Positions 23,810-40,528 of a DNA stretch of 64,000 bases are shown piece by piece (the stretch's first letter is position 1; each line of letters opens with the position of its first letter). Location: positions 186,001 through 250,000 of the forward strand of contig JADFUC010002334.1 of the NCBI GenBank assembly GCA_019722365.1, in the 5' to 3' direction. The notes beneath the pieces were generated by a model. It saw only the letters and a program-made list of their open reading frames with translations, was not told the origin of the DNA and did not search any database. The translations under genes were made by a program, and so were the position numbers. The DNA is from Lithospermum erythrorhizon (Eukaryota > Streptophyta > Magnoliopsida > Boraginales > Boraginaceae).

Positions 23810-24309
23810 TTGTCAAATAATTTAGCAAAAAAATATTGTGATTTTTTTTCAATTTAATATTTATTAAAATTTATATATTTAATATGAGCACTTATGATAG
23901 GAGGCGTATTGTGGCGTCTTGATTACGTAGTTACAAATCATTGAGAGAATATCGAATAAGCGCAATAGTTAGGAGGCGTTTCGAGAACTTAGAGGTCCGG
24001 GCGATGGGTGGGGTTTTTTTAAAAAAAAGTTACAAACCATTGAATTATCATATAAATTAGTTATTATGAGTATTTAGACATTTTCGTTTTTCGTTAAGCT
24101 ATAGCGTTGATGTAATGTTTGTGAGAAGTGGTTACATGCTTCTATTTGAATTAAGATGAAATTATAAATATACCATTTATAAGCACCATGATTATCAAAT
24201 TATGTAAGCTCCTAAATTGGACTCATCTAATATATACTCCGGATTTGTTTTTGAGATTATGTATAAAAAGTATAGAGGGTATTTTTGTAAGATATGGAGT
24301 ATTTTATTA

Positions 24310-24516
24310 CTCCCTCCATTCCTAAATCATAATCACATTTGATTTTTCCTGATGCAAAACCCATGGCTTAAAAATATAAATATCTCAAAAGTTGATATTT
24401 TCAAAAATATCACGACTATATTATTTATTGTAAATTTAATGATAATTAAATGGTTAAAGTTTTCAAAGTTTGATCCGAAAAATTAAAATATGATTATGAT
24501 TTAGGGATGGAGAGAG
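24310..24516. mobile_element. Stowaway-type MITE (Tc1/mariner), intact ends
   Basis: About 207 bp with terminal inverted repeats CTCCCTCCATTCCTAAATCA on the left and its near-perfect complement TGATTTAGGGATGGAGAGAG on the right. It is flanked by TA on both sides (24308-24309 and 24517-24518), the mariner target duplication. No coding capacity; AT-rich middle. Confidence 0.92.
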
Positions 24517-24981
24517 TATATAAATTTTAAAATGTTGATATTAAAAGCTCCTGGGGTTTTTTTAGGAAAACTTATAAGGTAATGGACTAATAGTTGTTTA
24601 GGAAAACATCATCTAATTTAGTTGAAATGGTAAAACCGCTTGGACAAAGGAGGAGTAAGATCGAGTCAAGTTGTAAGCTCTTAAATATGTCACCCTTCGA
24701 TAAAGATTTTTTGGTTTCTAAATTTTTTTAATTGGTTTTCAACAACATCTTTATAAAATTGACTATATATATTTCAATTTATGTTAATAACAAACCATGA
24801 AATGAAGTTTAGTAGTAGGTTCCATCCTCGTTTCATCCATTAATATGCATTTTCCTTTCCATTTTTATTCATATTTCATTAGCTACAAGCCTACAAGTTG
24901 CAATTACTGAGTTCATGTAGAAATATACCAACAAATAATCACATCATTTGGTGAAAAAAATAAACAAATTACTGAGATATA

Positions 24982-25211
24982 CTTCCTCCATCTCAATTTA
25001 TTTGATCGTTTAGAACCAAAAATACTTTATTAAAAAAATAATTGATTATACAATTTTCAAGAAAAAAGAAAGGATATCAACCAATAGAAAAAAGAATATT
25101 AGAAGACAATAAAGACTACAATGCAAAAAGTTGCATTGGTAAATAAAACGATCACTTATAATGAAAATATAAATTTTTGTTCAATAATCAGTTAAATTGA
25201 GACAGAAGAAA
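24982..25211. mobile_element. Second Stowaway-type MITE
   Basis: About 230 bp starting CTTCCTCCATCTCAATTTAT and ending AAATTGAGACAGAAGAAA, imperfect inverted repeats of the Stowaway CTCCNTC type, with TA at each flank (24980-24981 and 25212-25213). Inner text (GATCGTTT near the left, AAACGATCA near the right) extends the inverted repeat. Different subfamily from the MITE at 24310. Confidence 0.8.
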
Positions 25212-25683
25212 TACTAATTTATTGAATGACATGCTCAATACTGTGGTAATTTTTTCCCTTAGCTTTTACACTTGATTGGCAACTAGTAGGAAATAATGAC
25301 CGGTCCGTTTAGTCGGATAAAACTTGATTTGGTTTAGTTTGGTAACAAAGTACTGACTCGAAGATGAATGAATCAAATCGCCATTACTAACAATAATTAT
25401 CTCTCAAAAAGCAGTTAAAAGATGAGAGTTAGAAGATTCAGTGAAATGAGAAAGAGATTGTTTTAGTAGGCATGAAAAAGAACAAAATGTTCAATTCTAA
25501 ACAGCCATTAATGAAATCATACAAAAACAAGTCTGGAACTTCAACTCTATAGTCGACATGGCTACCCTCGGACTGAATCAAGAAAATAAGAAAGAATAAA
25601 TATTCGACAGGACCTTAGATGCTTCTCTTCCCCGGGCGATCAGACACACCCTTACCCTTCAGGCTTGGACGAAACTCGTCAAA

Positions 25684-29626
<3,943 letters not shown>

Positions 29627-32600
29627 ATGAGGACCAAACCGATCTCAATCTTCATGGCATTTGGCACCAAAGGAGATGTTTACCCTCTTGCTGTAATCCT
29701 CATTTGTCCCAAAATGTTGTCCATATTATCACTCTACTTCATTTATTTAATTTGCTCATATTTTTGTAGGCTATAGCAGCAGCTTTTGCTTGTGATCAGC
29801 AACAATATCAAGTCTTTTTTGTTACTCATTCAGCTCACCAGGTTTTCTTTAATCCATAGTACATCCATTTGACGTTTTTCGTTTTCACGTGTCAAACTTT
29901 GACCATCAACTAATTTTTAGTTATGTTATACAAAATGATAAGAAAATAATATTGTGAAAATATTTTTAAAGACAAATGCAATTATAAAGAAACTGAATGT
30001 TTAATGAGTATCTTTTTTCTTTTTGTAAACCTTGGCAGAACTTAAGAGTTCATTTGGAATCAAAGCGAGTAGTGTATCTTCCAATTTCGTCACCACCCGT
30101 CCTCTCTCCTTTTGAAGATGCAGATCCTGCAAGTTCTGGTAGCTTTACCTTGTTTACAAATTTTGAGACTGAAGAAATTGACTACATGGAACAACTACTA
30201 GCTTTAGTAACTAACTTCAAACCTCAGCTTCAGTAATTTTTCCAAGCATTGAAAAAATGCAGGGAGGGCAGATTTCATTCACCATAAGAGGCAGATAACA
30301 GCAGAGCATAGACAGGATTGTATGTCCACTTTCGAGCACATCTTTGGAGACGATTCAAGCATCGATGGTGATTTTGTCGTTATTAATTTCTTTGCCCTGG
30401 TAATATCTTGGGCACAATTGAGCTTTGTGTTTATTGATGAAGTGTTTACCTTATTAAGTTTCAGAATTGTGCTGTCTTCCTGTTACACCTTTACTTATAA
30501 GCTCATGTAAAAGAAAATCTAAGACAAACACCCTCTAATTTTGGACCTCTTAAAACTGATCAAAGGTCTTATTTTTTTGGTTTATCTGATCTTTTTCTTT
30601 TGTTCATTGTTTTTTGTCCAGGAAGGTTGGAGTCTTGCAGAGTTGTATCGAGTCTACTGCATTGTTGCTGCTCCATATGTTGTTCCTTACAGGTTATACT
30701 GCTGTTGGAAGATGTTCTATGGTCCTTTTCGCTTTCATAGAGATTACATGTGCATTCTGATGACAAAGAGAAGAAAGGAAACTGTACATGAGTTTATCTT
30801 GATAAGCCCGTGCACTCACCTACTTAAGCTTCCAACCTACTCCCCACTTTAATATATTCAACAATAGGTCCATGATCCTTGTCTAAAGAATCATTCATAA
30901 ACCTTAGTTTAGTGTCACGAGATTCGATTCATGGGCGAAAAATCAACAAATTGGTTGTTACTAGGTTGGTTAATTATAGTACAAGGCTTGGAAAAGCAAA
31001 AATTCATACAATTGTTGCGGGTGTTACTCAGCTTACCTATCGTCTGTTAAGATAATGACTGGCTCTATTTTTGCATATCAACTCAGAAGCTTCGTCTACC
31101 CTAGTGTGAACAGTAAACTTCTTGCACCAAGACCTGTTGTTCAATTTACAATAGTTGCCATGGAATACGTAGTAAACCCTGTATTAACATATGAAAGAAA
31201 TGCAGCGCCCCGGCATCGTTTGAAGAACAGTTTAAAGGAGAGCTTCCTTCTCTATATAAATTTCTTAAGGAAGCTCCAACAGGCTCGGTAAGCATTGAAA
31301 TCTTTTGGCAAATATTCATTTTCTATGAGAAGTTCCACTATTTTAATTTTGTTATTTTAAGATGTCCTTATTATGTGTAACTTCTTCTCTCTAGGATGTC
31401 TGTCCTTTGAATTTTTCTCTAGTATTCACTTTATAATATTGTCATATAGCGAACAACTACAAATAGGTTTTTTGCATTAACAATAAGACGATTCAGGTCA
31501 GGATTCAGGAAGGCCGAGTTCATTGAAAAATTTACTTCTGTTTGCATTTCATGTGCTGAGAAACCCCTTCCTCTTTATCTTCTTCCATTTTCAACTTCTG
31601 CAAGGAGGATAGTTCGACACCTTTTGATAATTTGGTGTTAGGTAAACTGGGAAGATGTTATCCATTGGATGTGGCCATTATACACTGAAGAATGGGGATC
31701 ATGGAGAAGTCTTGATCTAAATCTGAGCTCTTGGCCTTTGACGGTTGGTACTCTTTTGTATTACAATATTACATTTGACTTTTCTCTGGTGGTACCATAT
31801 GATGACCAGGTACCACACACTTGTTTTGTCTTTTATCATGGTTGTTCAGTTTCAAATGTCTCGGCATCCAGGATCCAGTGACTGGTCTCCCGACATGGCA
31901 TGATAGGCCTCCATCCCCCTTGCTATTGTAAGATTGATTATTCCCTAATTGGAAGCTATGCCGACATGAAAATTAATTACTGTAAATAAAAGAGAACTTC
32001 AATGTATCCGTCCACTGGATTTACTTCTCCTGACTATCATTAGAAATTTCTTGCTCATCAGTCAAACTAAAGGACTGCATTTAATCTTTGTATCCATCTG
32101 AATGCTTGTTCTGCATATTCCTTCTCATATAATCTCTGTTTTTGTTAAGACAACTTCATTTCTTCATCCACTAAATTTTGTGCTGCTAAGCTGAGAGTTA
32201 GTTGGGATCCAATTTTTAGTGTTATTACTTATTACCAATCTATCTAACCTCTAGCTGACTACACATGGCAGGTATGGGTTTAGCGAGGAAGTGGTTGAAT
32301 GCCCTGGTAATTCAATTATCTGTTTATTTTTTGAAATGGTGCATTCGTTGGATGCTTATTCGTCTCTGAGTGTGTGTAGACATTTTCAGTATGTGTTATT
32401 AATAAGTGGACACTTACTGTGTTAGTTTTGCTTTTGTATTATCTTCTCTATGTTATTTGATTGCTTTCACGTATGTGTTTTACACCTCTCTAGGTTACTG
32501 GCCACCAAATGTTCATGTATGCGGATTTTGGTTTCCACCAGATGAATGGCAATTCTCGTGCGATATTTGTGCTGAAAGTTCTGCTTACAATAATGATCAG

Positions 32601-34190
32601 TTATGCCCAGCTCACACGTCTTTTCTATCTTTCCTGAGTACTTCTGCACCAAGATCACCGATTTTCATAAGTCTTAGTTCTGTTGGACGGTAAATACCTT
32701 CTTAAAAATTGAACAACTTCTATTTGTTTTCAATGTTTTCTTTTGTCATTGGAAAAGAGGCAAAGAGATCTTGTTACCAAGTCGTACTCTTGATATTTAT
32801 GATTTAGGAGGATGGAGGACCTACCAGTTCCTTGTCAGTTAGACATTTTTTGTACGTTATTTCGATTCAAACACTTGATTAAGTTGAAGTTTACTTCAGT
32901 CGTAAGGCGCACGCAGCTTGCCTGCTTTCAGCACTGAACTTTGATAGCTGTAGTTGTACTATTTTTCATATTTCTTTGTCAACAGAGCTGAGTTGTGTTA
33001 ATATTTGCAGCATGGGGTTTCTAAGAAACTGTGAAGCATTTCTTAAGGTACTCGAAGATATTGTAAACCTCTCAGGTCAAAATTTTATATTGTTCACTGC
33101 TGGCTTTGGACCACTTGACGCTGCAATCTGTGGACTTGGTAAAGAAATTTCTTCAGAGCCAGAAAGCCGAAGATCCACTGCCGAAGGAATCTCTGTTTTT
33201 GCTGGTAGAGTCTATTGTTTTTCTGGGTGAGAACACCGAAAATATAGAGGTTTTCATTCTTTGGATGTATGTAGTAATGAGACTAACTTGTTTTGTTTCA
33301 TGCAATAGCTCAGTTCCATATATGTGGTTGTTCCCGAAATGTGCTGCTGTAATTCATCATGGAGGGAGGTGCGACTCCATTTCTTCCTCTTTACTATTTA
33401 TGGTCAATTATATACCGATCCACCATTTGACTTGATTGAGTTTGTTAATTTCCCCTCTCCTTCTCCTTGTTAACTTACCAGTGGAACGACTGCTGCTGCA
33501 CTGCATACGGGAATCCCTCAGGTTTGTTTAATATCGGCATCTGATGTTATTATGGTTGAAAACACTTCCTTAGTTTTCTTGTTTGTTGAATCTTATGTTT
33601 ATAAGAGGTTCCATGTACTTGTTGTAGAATTTTCGAATTTACGCTCTGCTTTAGTGTCTGTAACGATGGGAGAGATCCTTTGATTGCAGATTCTATGCCC
33701 GTTTATTCTAGATCAGTTTTACTGGGCAGAAAGGATGTTTTGGCTTGGTGTTGCCCCTGAACCTCTGCAAAGACACCAGCTGCTTCCTGAGGAAGACGAC
33801 GAATTGTGCATAAAGGAAGCTACCAATGTGCTTGTCCCTGCTATTAAGTACGCATTGAGTCACGAAGTCAAAACCCGAGCTTCAGAGATTGCAACGAAAC
33901 TATCCATCGAGGTAGTTTCAAATTATGCCTGATTGTCGCATGGTTTCATATTCTAGATATGGATACAATCACCTAGGAGTAAGAATGGTTTAGTGGACTT
34001 GATTGCCTCTATCCATATAATCAACCGATGTCTCATCGTCGAACATCACCTCACAACATCTTGGTTTCGTCATGAAACTTCTTTTTTGCATGCCTTGCTA
34101 TGTACTAGTAGAATGATGCAGGCTTTGCCATTATTTCAGGATGGAGTAGCAGAAGCTGTGCTGATTTTAAAAAAGAAGATTCTCGGTTAA
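29627..34190 (+). CDS. UGT80-like sterol 3-beta-glucosyltransferase family protein, one frame break in exon 3
   Basis: UDP-glucose-dependent glycosyltransferase of the sterol glucosyltransferase type, expected on cytosolic/membrane faces. Exons: 29627-29692 (starts MRTKPISIFMAFGTKGDVYP, the N-terminal Rossmann start), 29770-29841, 30039-30399, 30622-30692 (EGWSLAELYRVYCIVAAPYV), 31206-31287, 31642-31743 (VNWEDVIHWMWPLYTEEWGS), 31872-31927, 32272-32306, 32494-32689 (CGFWFPPDEWQFSC, IFISLSSVGR), 33011-33226, 33309-33368 (WLFPKCAAVIHHGGS), 33483-33522 (GTTAAALHTGIPQ), 33690-33911 (ILCPFILDQFYWAERMFWLG) and 34140-34190. The donor-binding motif HHGGSGTTAAAL..G.PQ..CPF.LDQ is complete. All 14 junctions are GT-AG and phases agree, except exon 3: 361 nt where a multiple of 3 is needed, with TAA at 30234-30236 and conserved text resuming in another frame (AEHRQDCMSTFEHIFG). 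Without that break it would be about 540 aa. Confidence 0.88.
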
Positions 34191-35022
34191 CATATTCGAG
34201 TCACTGATATTGGCAACTATGGTTCTCTCTAAAATATGTGCCTTCAAGTAAGTTATTATATGGGACTGAATTTTAATGGAAACTAGCCACAATGTCAATT
34301 GAGGCTCAATCTTTGAACCTAATCTCCAATGCAACTTGTTCATATATTAGTCCTTTCTTAATTTGGTCCTAAGAATATGTGCATACATAGAGGGAATTCA
34401 AGGTGTTTGAGGCTCAAACAATTATGTATTGTTTTCTTTTTGGTATTTGTTTTTACAGAGTAGTCTGCATAAATGTCTTCAATGAGCAGACAATCACTAT
34501 ATTCCAATACATTAGAGCTGGATTTAATCAATGATGAACCCTTAGATCACATGGTTTCACAAATCATTTTCCAAGTTGATGAGGCATACTTGTTACTTGT
34601 TACATAAAACTGAAAAACTTATATATGGCTATAACTTTTAGGTGTTATCTTGAATTTGATCACAAATATCAACATGGAGCTGATCTTAATTCTCACATAA
34701 TCAAATGAAATGTAACCATAAAATTGTCATCTAACATATGGAAGTATATTGAACTAATCCATTTCATTTAGATACCAACAAGATCTACAATTATTTTGAA
34801 GTAAACAAAAATACAAACAAAACATAGATTGGATTTTCCCCCTCCATCTTTCATCACTTTTTCTCAATTTCTCAAAGTTGTCCATAATAGCTTCACAAGC
34901 AAAAGAAAGATCCCAGATATGTAATCCCTCCTTATTTCTTTGCTTGGAAATCTTTAATAATACCCACAAAAGGGTTTTCTTTTTTCAATATAGTATAAAA
35001 ATATTATTATAGAGTAAAAAAA
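34191..35022. other. Convergent intergenic region, UGT and FLZ 3' ends
   Basis: The UGT gene (plus) and FLZ gene (minus) end toward each other. No coding features; presumably both 3' UTRs and polyadenylation regions. Confidence 0.4.
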
Positions 35023-35683
35023 TTAAGCTACAACAACAGTGCCAGTCCGTACAACTTTGTTGGTTTTAGACACGTCTGGACTTGATTCTGATGATTTAAT
35101 TTGTTTTGATGATCTCTTTGAAGAAACCTTCCATCTCTTCTCACTCAACTCATCTCTCTCTATCTGCTCTTGCCTGCATTCTTGGCTACAAAATGGTGTG
35201 TTCCCTCTGCATTTCCCAAAAATATTGCATTTTAATTAGAATTTGTTTCATCTACTTAATTCAATTGATATATAATTGTATAAACAATAAAGGGTAATTA
35301 TCAAAATTGGAGGGCAAAAAAATTAACTACTAATATAACTTAGAAGAGACCAATGGAATGACGTTACTCGAACAACTTTGAAAATTTTAGAGTATACTAT
35401 ACAAGTTATTTCACACAAAATATAGTAACATGCCCCTAAGTAACGAAAAATCTTTGATTTAAATAAATTTAAGTATATTGGTCCCTCAATATTCGTTTAA
35501 GATCCTCGACTTCATGTAAACATAGTTAAAAGATTATAATGATTTAGCTAACCTGTACATGAAGATGTCACTGTTGTGAGTCAATGGTCTTTGACAAAGA
35601 AAACAAGCATCAAGAAAATGGGGTTGGCCTTCTTGCTTGAAGTTGCATCCAGTAGTGAAGTATAAAGATGAAGATGACCTCAT
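35023..35683 (-). CDS. FCS-like zinc finger (FLZ, DUF581) protein
   Basis: Small plant-specific adaptor; FLZ proteins bind SnRK1 kinase subunits and respond to sugar, energy and hormone status. Two exons on minus: 35553-35683 (starts MRSSSSLYFTTGCNFKQEGQ) and 35023-35206, donor GTTAGC, acceptor TGCAG. The sum is 315 nt, an intact 104 aa frame ending in TAA. The domain is complete: FLDACFLCQRPL, DIFMYRG across the intron, then TPFCSQECRQEQIERDE, giving the C-x2-C..FCS-x2-C zinc ligands. The tail is basic and Ser/Lys-rich, ending GTVVVA. At about 104 aa it is at the short end of the family. It has its own TATA box at about 35795. Confidence 0.93.
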
Positions 35684-35789
35684 TTTCTTGTAGCTTTTTA
35701 AGGTAATTTAATTTGGCAGAAAGTAATTGTTGATGAAGAGAAGTGGGATTGAAGATGGAGGATGCAAGCTAAGATGTGATTGTGGAGCC

Positions 35790-35800
35790 TTTTATATATA
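35790..35800 (-). promoter_or_regulatory. TATA box of the FLZ gene
   Basis: The minus strand reads TATATATAAAAGGCTCC, a strong plant TATA box, about 110 bases upstream of the FLZ start codon. Start of transcription would fall near 35765, giving a leader of roughly 80 nt. Confidence 0.75.
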
Positions 35801-35824
35801 GCATGGGCACAAGAGATCGAGAGT

Positions 35825-35846
35825 GGGGGGGTGGGGGGGGCGCGGG
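35825..35846. repeat. G-rich tract upstream of the FLZ TATA box
   Basis: A run of G6, G8 and shorter G blocks on plus (C on the minus, template-upstream side) about 30 bp beyond the TATA box. Could be a polymorphic tract or G-quadruplex former. Homopolymer lengths in such a tract are error-prone. Confidence 0.6.
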
Positions 35847-36049
35847 CAAAGAAAGGAAATATATCATTGGACTTAGGTGTCATAAATAATGTACCATGCT
35901 ATTATAAAATATAGTACTGAACCAATTATTGCTTTTAAGTATTGTTTATTAGCATTAAAAATATAATGATAGGGACTGTTATATGTGATTATTCTTCTAC
36001 ATAAATTTCAACTTGATTGGTTTCTATTTAGAAATAACTAGTTAGTAAT

Positions 36050-37510
36050 GCCGTCGAATGGCGGAAGAGGCGTTGTCTGTTCAATAGTTGGTGGCCAATT
36101 TTTGTAAAATATAATGGCATGCGAGTTTAACTGTGCCACGCAGGGGAAAAAATGTTATCTTAGGAATTTATTAAATAATTGGTATTAATTTATCGGAGTT
36201 TGCGTAGTTGATAAGCTGGAAGAAAACAAACTTGTTAAAAAGGAAAATCATGAAAAATGAGCGAAAAAAACACGTCGCGTATGACGGTCATTAAATTATT
36301 TAGCCTTTTTATTCTAAGTCGGGATGGGGGCAAAATATTAGTTTAGAGGTTTGTATTAAATAATCGAGTAATTTATCAAATTTTTCTTGTAGTTGATAAT
36401 TGTAAAAAAATCAGAGCTTCCGTTGTAGTGATTATTACAAAAAATGAAAATTGAAAAAAACCAAAAGAGATAAAAAACAATCATAGCGCGGCGATCCAGC
36501 GACCCGTAAGTTCCGGTCAGTGCAGGCGAGATGATGTTTTTATTGAATAGTTGGTTAAGGCAAGCTAAAACAAAATCAGCGTCGCGTATGACCATGTGTG
36601 GAAATAATGAAAAGACGAAAAAAGAGCACGAGGTATTTAAAATCATTATGGAGAGTTTATTAAATAATCGAGTATTAATTTATCGAGTTTCTATTGTAGT
36701 TGATAATTGGAATAACAACCATTAAAGAAAAAGAGAGAAAAAATTATTCACGTGAAAAAGGAAAAAAAACACAGTCGCATATGACCGTGTATAGAAATAA
36801 TGAAAAGATCTGAATTATTAATTTGGCACTTATATGCAGTCGGACGGACAAAAAATATTATCTTAGAATTATTAAATAATTGAGTATTAATTTATCAGTT
36901 CTTGAAGTTTGATGATTGAAAAAAATGATGATTGAAAAAATGATAATTGAAAAAAAAATGGAAAGGAAGAAAAAAAATCATATCGATCACAAACCGTAGG
37001 GTGCTGTCGAATGGCCAGGCTGAAAGCAATGTTATTGATAGTTGGGTTTGAATTACTAAAAAGTATAGTCGTATGTAGTAGTGCGTAGAAATAATGAAAA
37101 AAGAATGAAAAAGAACACGAATTATTAATTTAGCACTCTGTCAGCAAGTCGGAGGATTAAAATATTATCTTAAAGAGTTTAAGAGGAAAAAAAATATTCA
37201 AGTGAAAAGGAAAAAAACGATCGTATGACTTTACATAAAAATAATGAAAAAATGAGCGAAAAAGGCAGAATTATTAATTTAACTTATCATGGGAGTCGGG
37301 AGGGAGCGGCAATATTATTTTAGAGTTTACATTAATGGGAATATTGAAATGAAAATGAAGAATCTCCAGTCGAGAGGGGGCAAAAAAATATTATTTTAGA
37401 GAGAGTTTATTAAACTAATCTGAAAATAAATGAAAAAATGAACGAAAAATAGAATGAATTATTAATTTAGCATGTATCAAAATTAAATTTATATGGTAGT
37501 TGATAATTTA
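36050..37510. repeat. Degenerate tandem array, about 250-300 bp units
   Basis: Five or more units share blocks in the same order: TTATTGAATAGTTGGTTAAGG or similar, GTCGCGTATGACCGTGT, GAAATAATGAAAA, GAGCACGAATTATTAATTT, AGTCGG..GGCAAAATATTATCTTAGAG, TTATTAAATAATCGAGTATTAATTTATC, GTAGTTGATAATTG. Units are broken by indels and A-runs. No coding potential. It could be a satellite-like array or the tandem part of a transposable element. Confidence 0.65.
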
Positions 37511-37931
37511 AAAAAACGTTTAAAAAATGCAAAAAAAGAAAATGAAAAAAAAAAAAAGAAAGCTACTCCACGCGCCTGGTCCCATGACCATATTGCATGC
37601 ACTGCAGTGCACTTCTCTTTTTATAACTACCATTTGTAATTTAGTTATTAATGTATTGATCCCAAGATTTAATTTTAAATGAGATAAGATAACAAGAATC
37701 AATATGTATAGTAAAGTTCAATATTAAAATTGACATTTGTTGAGATGATTAAAATCGTACATTGCCTTCAATTAACAATATAATTGATAAAAAATCTGAA
37801 ACTTAATTTCTTCATCAAATTCTAATTTAACTTATATTTATATATTTAGTTATATAATTTATAAAGTAATGAGGAAAACTATATAACTAGCTATGATTTT
37901 AAATAAATAAGTATGTATATTTAATATTTCG

Positions 37932-38305
37932 CCTCCTCCATTTTTGATTGCATTTGAAAATATAAAATGATAATTAATTGAAAGCTTGATATTATTGGTT
38001 GGTTGTTAAATTTAAAGAGAAAAAGTAGTCGAAAAAGTAAATGTAAAAATACTTCTTTATACTGTTTTTTTAGTTATCGTTTTTAGCGCGTTGCATGCCA
38101 GATCGAGAAAGAAAAATTAATAAAATACATTGAAATATAAAATTACAATCAATTGAAATAATATAATTGGTTGTTTGTTTATTTCAAGATAAAAGTAGTA
38201 AAAGGTATATTAAAAATGTAAAAACTATTTATTATGTTAAAACAGCAACTATAAAGAAACAACAAAAAAATGGCTGGAAATGATAATTATAAAAAATGGA
38301 GACCA
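37932..38305. mobile_element. MITE-like element with internal duplication
   Basis: Begins CTCCTCCATTTTTGATTGCA and ends AAAAAATGGAGACC, short inverted ends of Stowaway type. Inside, two related blocks lie at about 37955-38060 and 38115-38240 (AATATAAAATKAYAATYAATTGA, TTGGTTG, AGTAGTCGAAAAAG or AGTAGTAAAAGG). A third relative is at about 1495-1640. Confidence 0.5.
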
Positions 38306-40306
38306 TTATTTAAGTAAAACGATAACTAAAAAACGGAATACGTATTGAATTGGGGGAATAGGAAAGCAGGAGGTATATGAGCCACTGGTGGTTTGAATAT
38401 AGTGGAGCACTTTTAGCATATTGCTCCCTGGAATCAAGAATTGGGTGCATGAACTTATGTGCTGCTAGCCTGCTACAAATATTTTCAAGATTTTGTGTGC
38501 TTTCTAGATTTGCTTTTGTAAGTGTCAAAAGATTGCATTTAAGGCTGCAATTAAACTTGATTACTTTTAAGCACATGATCATATGTGTTTGTGCTTTTAG
38601 TGTCTTGCACTTTCTCCTACATGATGTGTACTTTAAGTAGTGGTAAGTTGTTTAATAGGCAATGTATGTTCTTATGGCAAACATACATGCATAGTAACTA
38701 AGTATTTCGATGGATACGTTATGGTATAACTTTCTTCAGTTGACATGGTGATGTCATTAGAGATGGAATCATTTGTTATAAATTTTGCATCATTGTATGT
38801 TACATTTACCGAGTATTTAATATTATGACAAATTTAACATAGAGTATCATATAAAAAATTTATATTAAAGTCACGAGTCAAGTAACATAGAGTATTGCGT
38901 ATAGAAATTGTATCAAAGTCATGAGTCAAGATAAAATTTCTTATTTGTAACACTTTATTCAATTATTTTATTCAAATATTCTACTATCTACTGTATTTGT
39001 ACCCCTAACACAATCAGATACGGAGTATATTTTTGGTGAGGGTGCTAGCTTAATTTGCTATCAATAGATAGGATTGAATATACCAAGAAAATGTAGTGCA
39101 AATGTATAAAATTACATTTATTTTATTATTGAAGGATCATTCTAAAAAATTGAGGGTTGCAAAGGCCCTCCTCCCCATGCCTACTGGCTCCAACTATAAC
39201 CTCAATAATGAGTTATTTAAAATACAACTATAATATCACAAATTTGTATAAAGTCAAGATTAAAGTCAGATAACCATATAAAATTGTTATATATAAAATT
39301 TTTGTTAGCAACTCTATCAACCAACAAATCATATTGAATGCCAAAACCAAACACACCATTGAATTAAAGGAACACATTTTATAAACATTTTCTCCCTCGA
39401 TCTCAATAATTCCTTCTTGTCCTTTCCAAATTTCAATTATAGAAAAATGAAAATAAAAATTCTCTGGGCAACACTTATTTGTCGTTTTCTCTCATCTCCC
39501 TATCATAGTTGAGTAAGCACATGTCCCACACACATAAACAAATCAGATGAAATAAATTTAAAACCTACCAGACTAATCACAGTGGAATGGTGGGACTTTG
39601 GACGAATTAACTTAAGTGTTCGAGTTATGATTTATAAACTTTTGATTTTCAGACATTCACAACGTATATGTAAATTAAAAAATTTACATTTCGAAGTAAC
39701 AAATATAGCTACAATATAATTAATATATATCATTTGTCATTTATATGATTTTTTTTGATATTTTGCTAACGATAAAGATCCGCTACTAGTGAGGCTAGGC
39801 ATCTGAAAAGGTTATAAATCTTGTTTTATGACTCAAAAAATTTGATTCAATATATATAGTTCTAATCCAACTCGAATTTTATTTTAATTTTAATAGAGTA
39901 TAATAAGCAAATTATGAAATCTATAAGTTTTCAATTGCTTTCTTATTAGTATTATAATAAAGTTTAGAAGCATCGCTTTTAATCTCAAAACTTTTAAATC
40001 GAATTTAACATTAATTTACTCAATTTATTCTAAAGTGTTTCTGTAATGTTCCTTCTTCAAATTCCTGGATTGATAACTAATTAGATCGAGGAATCTTATG
40101 GTGGGATTTTGAAAGATGCAATGTGAGCATGAGTATTATCGATTCTGTGTGGATTACAGAGGCGGTGTCTAAATAATTCGCTTGAGATAGTGTGATGATC
40201 TGTTTGATCACAAATAGTTGAATTGTTGTACTTTGATTCGAATGTGTAAAAAAATGGTGCAGTTTGGTCAAACCAGATGGGTACATTATCTTTTGATGGT
40301 CAAATG
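38306..40306. other. AT-rich intergenic DNA
   Basis: No gene, RNA or clear transposon. A TIR-like piece CTCCCTCGATCTCAATAATTCC at about 39392 resembles a Stowaway end but no partner was found. Confidence 0.4.
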
Positions 40307-40528
40307 CGATTAAAAGTCATTTTTGGAGAAAAATTATATTTTTACATAGTTATCACCCACTCATTAATTTTTTAGCGTCAAAATCAGCCATTCTTCTATT
40401 GACCATATTTTTCCCTCCAAAATCAACCATTTTTGTGGGAATGATTAATAGAAGAATGGCCGACACAGCTCAAGTGGTAGTGGTGATAACTATGTAAATC
40501 AATTTTACACCAAAATGACTTTTAATCG
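40307..40528. mobile_element. Fold-back MITE with long inverted repeats
   Basis: Left arm CGATTAAAAGTCATTTTTGG, then TTTTTACATAGTTATCACC. Right arm is its complement: GGTGATAACTATGTAAA, then CAAAATGACTTTTAATCG. A nested pair (CAGCCATTCTTCTATT and AATAGAAGAATGGCCG) extends the inverted repeat toward the centre. About 222 bp, no ORF. The target duplication is not clear, so the superfamily (Mutator, hAT or other) is open. Confidence 0.75.

Noticed and set aside
35825..35846. G-runs as a functional G-quadruplex in the FLZ promoter
   Set aside because: Possible, but homopolymer length is unreliable in this sequence and there is no supporting data; listed only as a tract.
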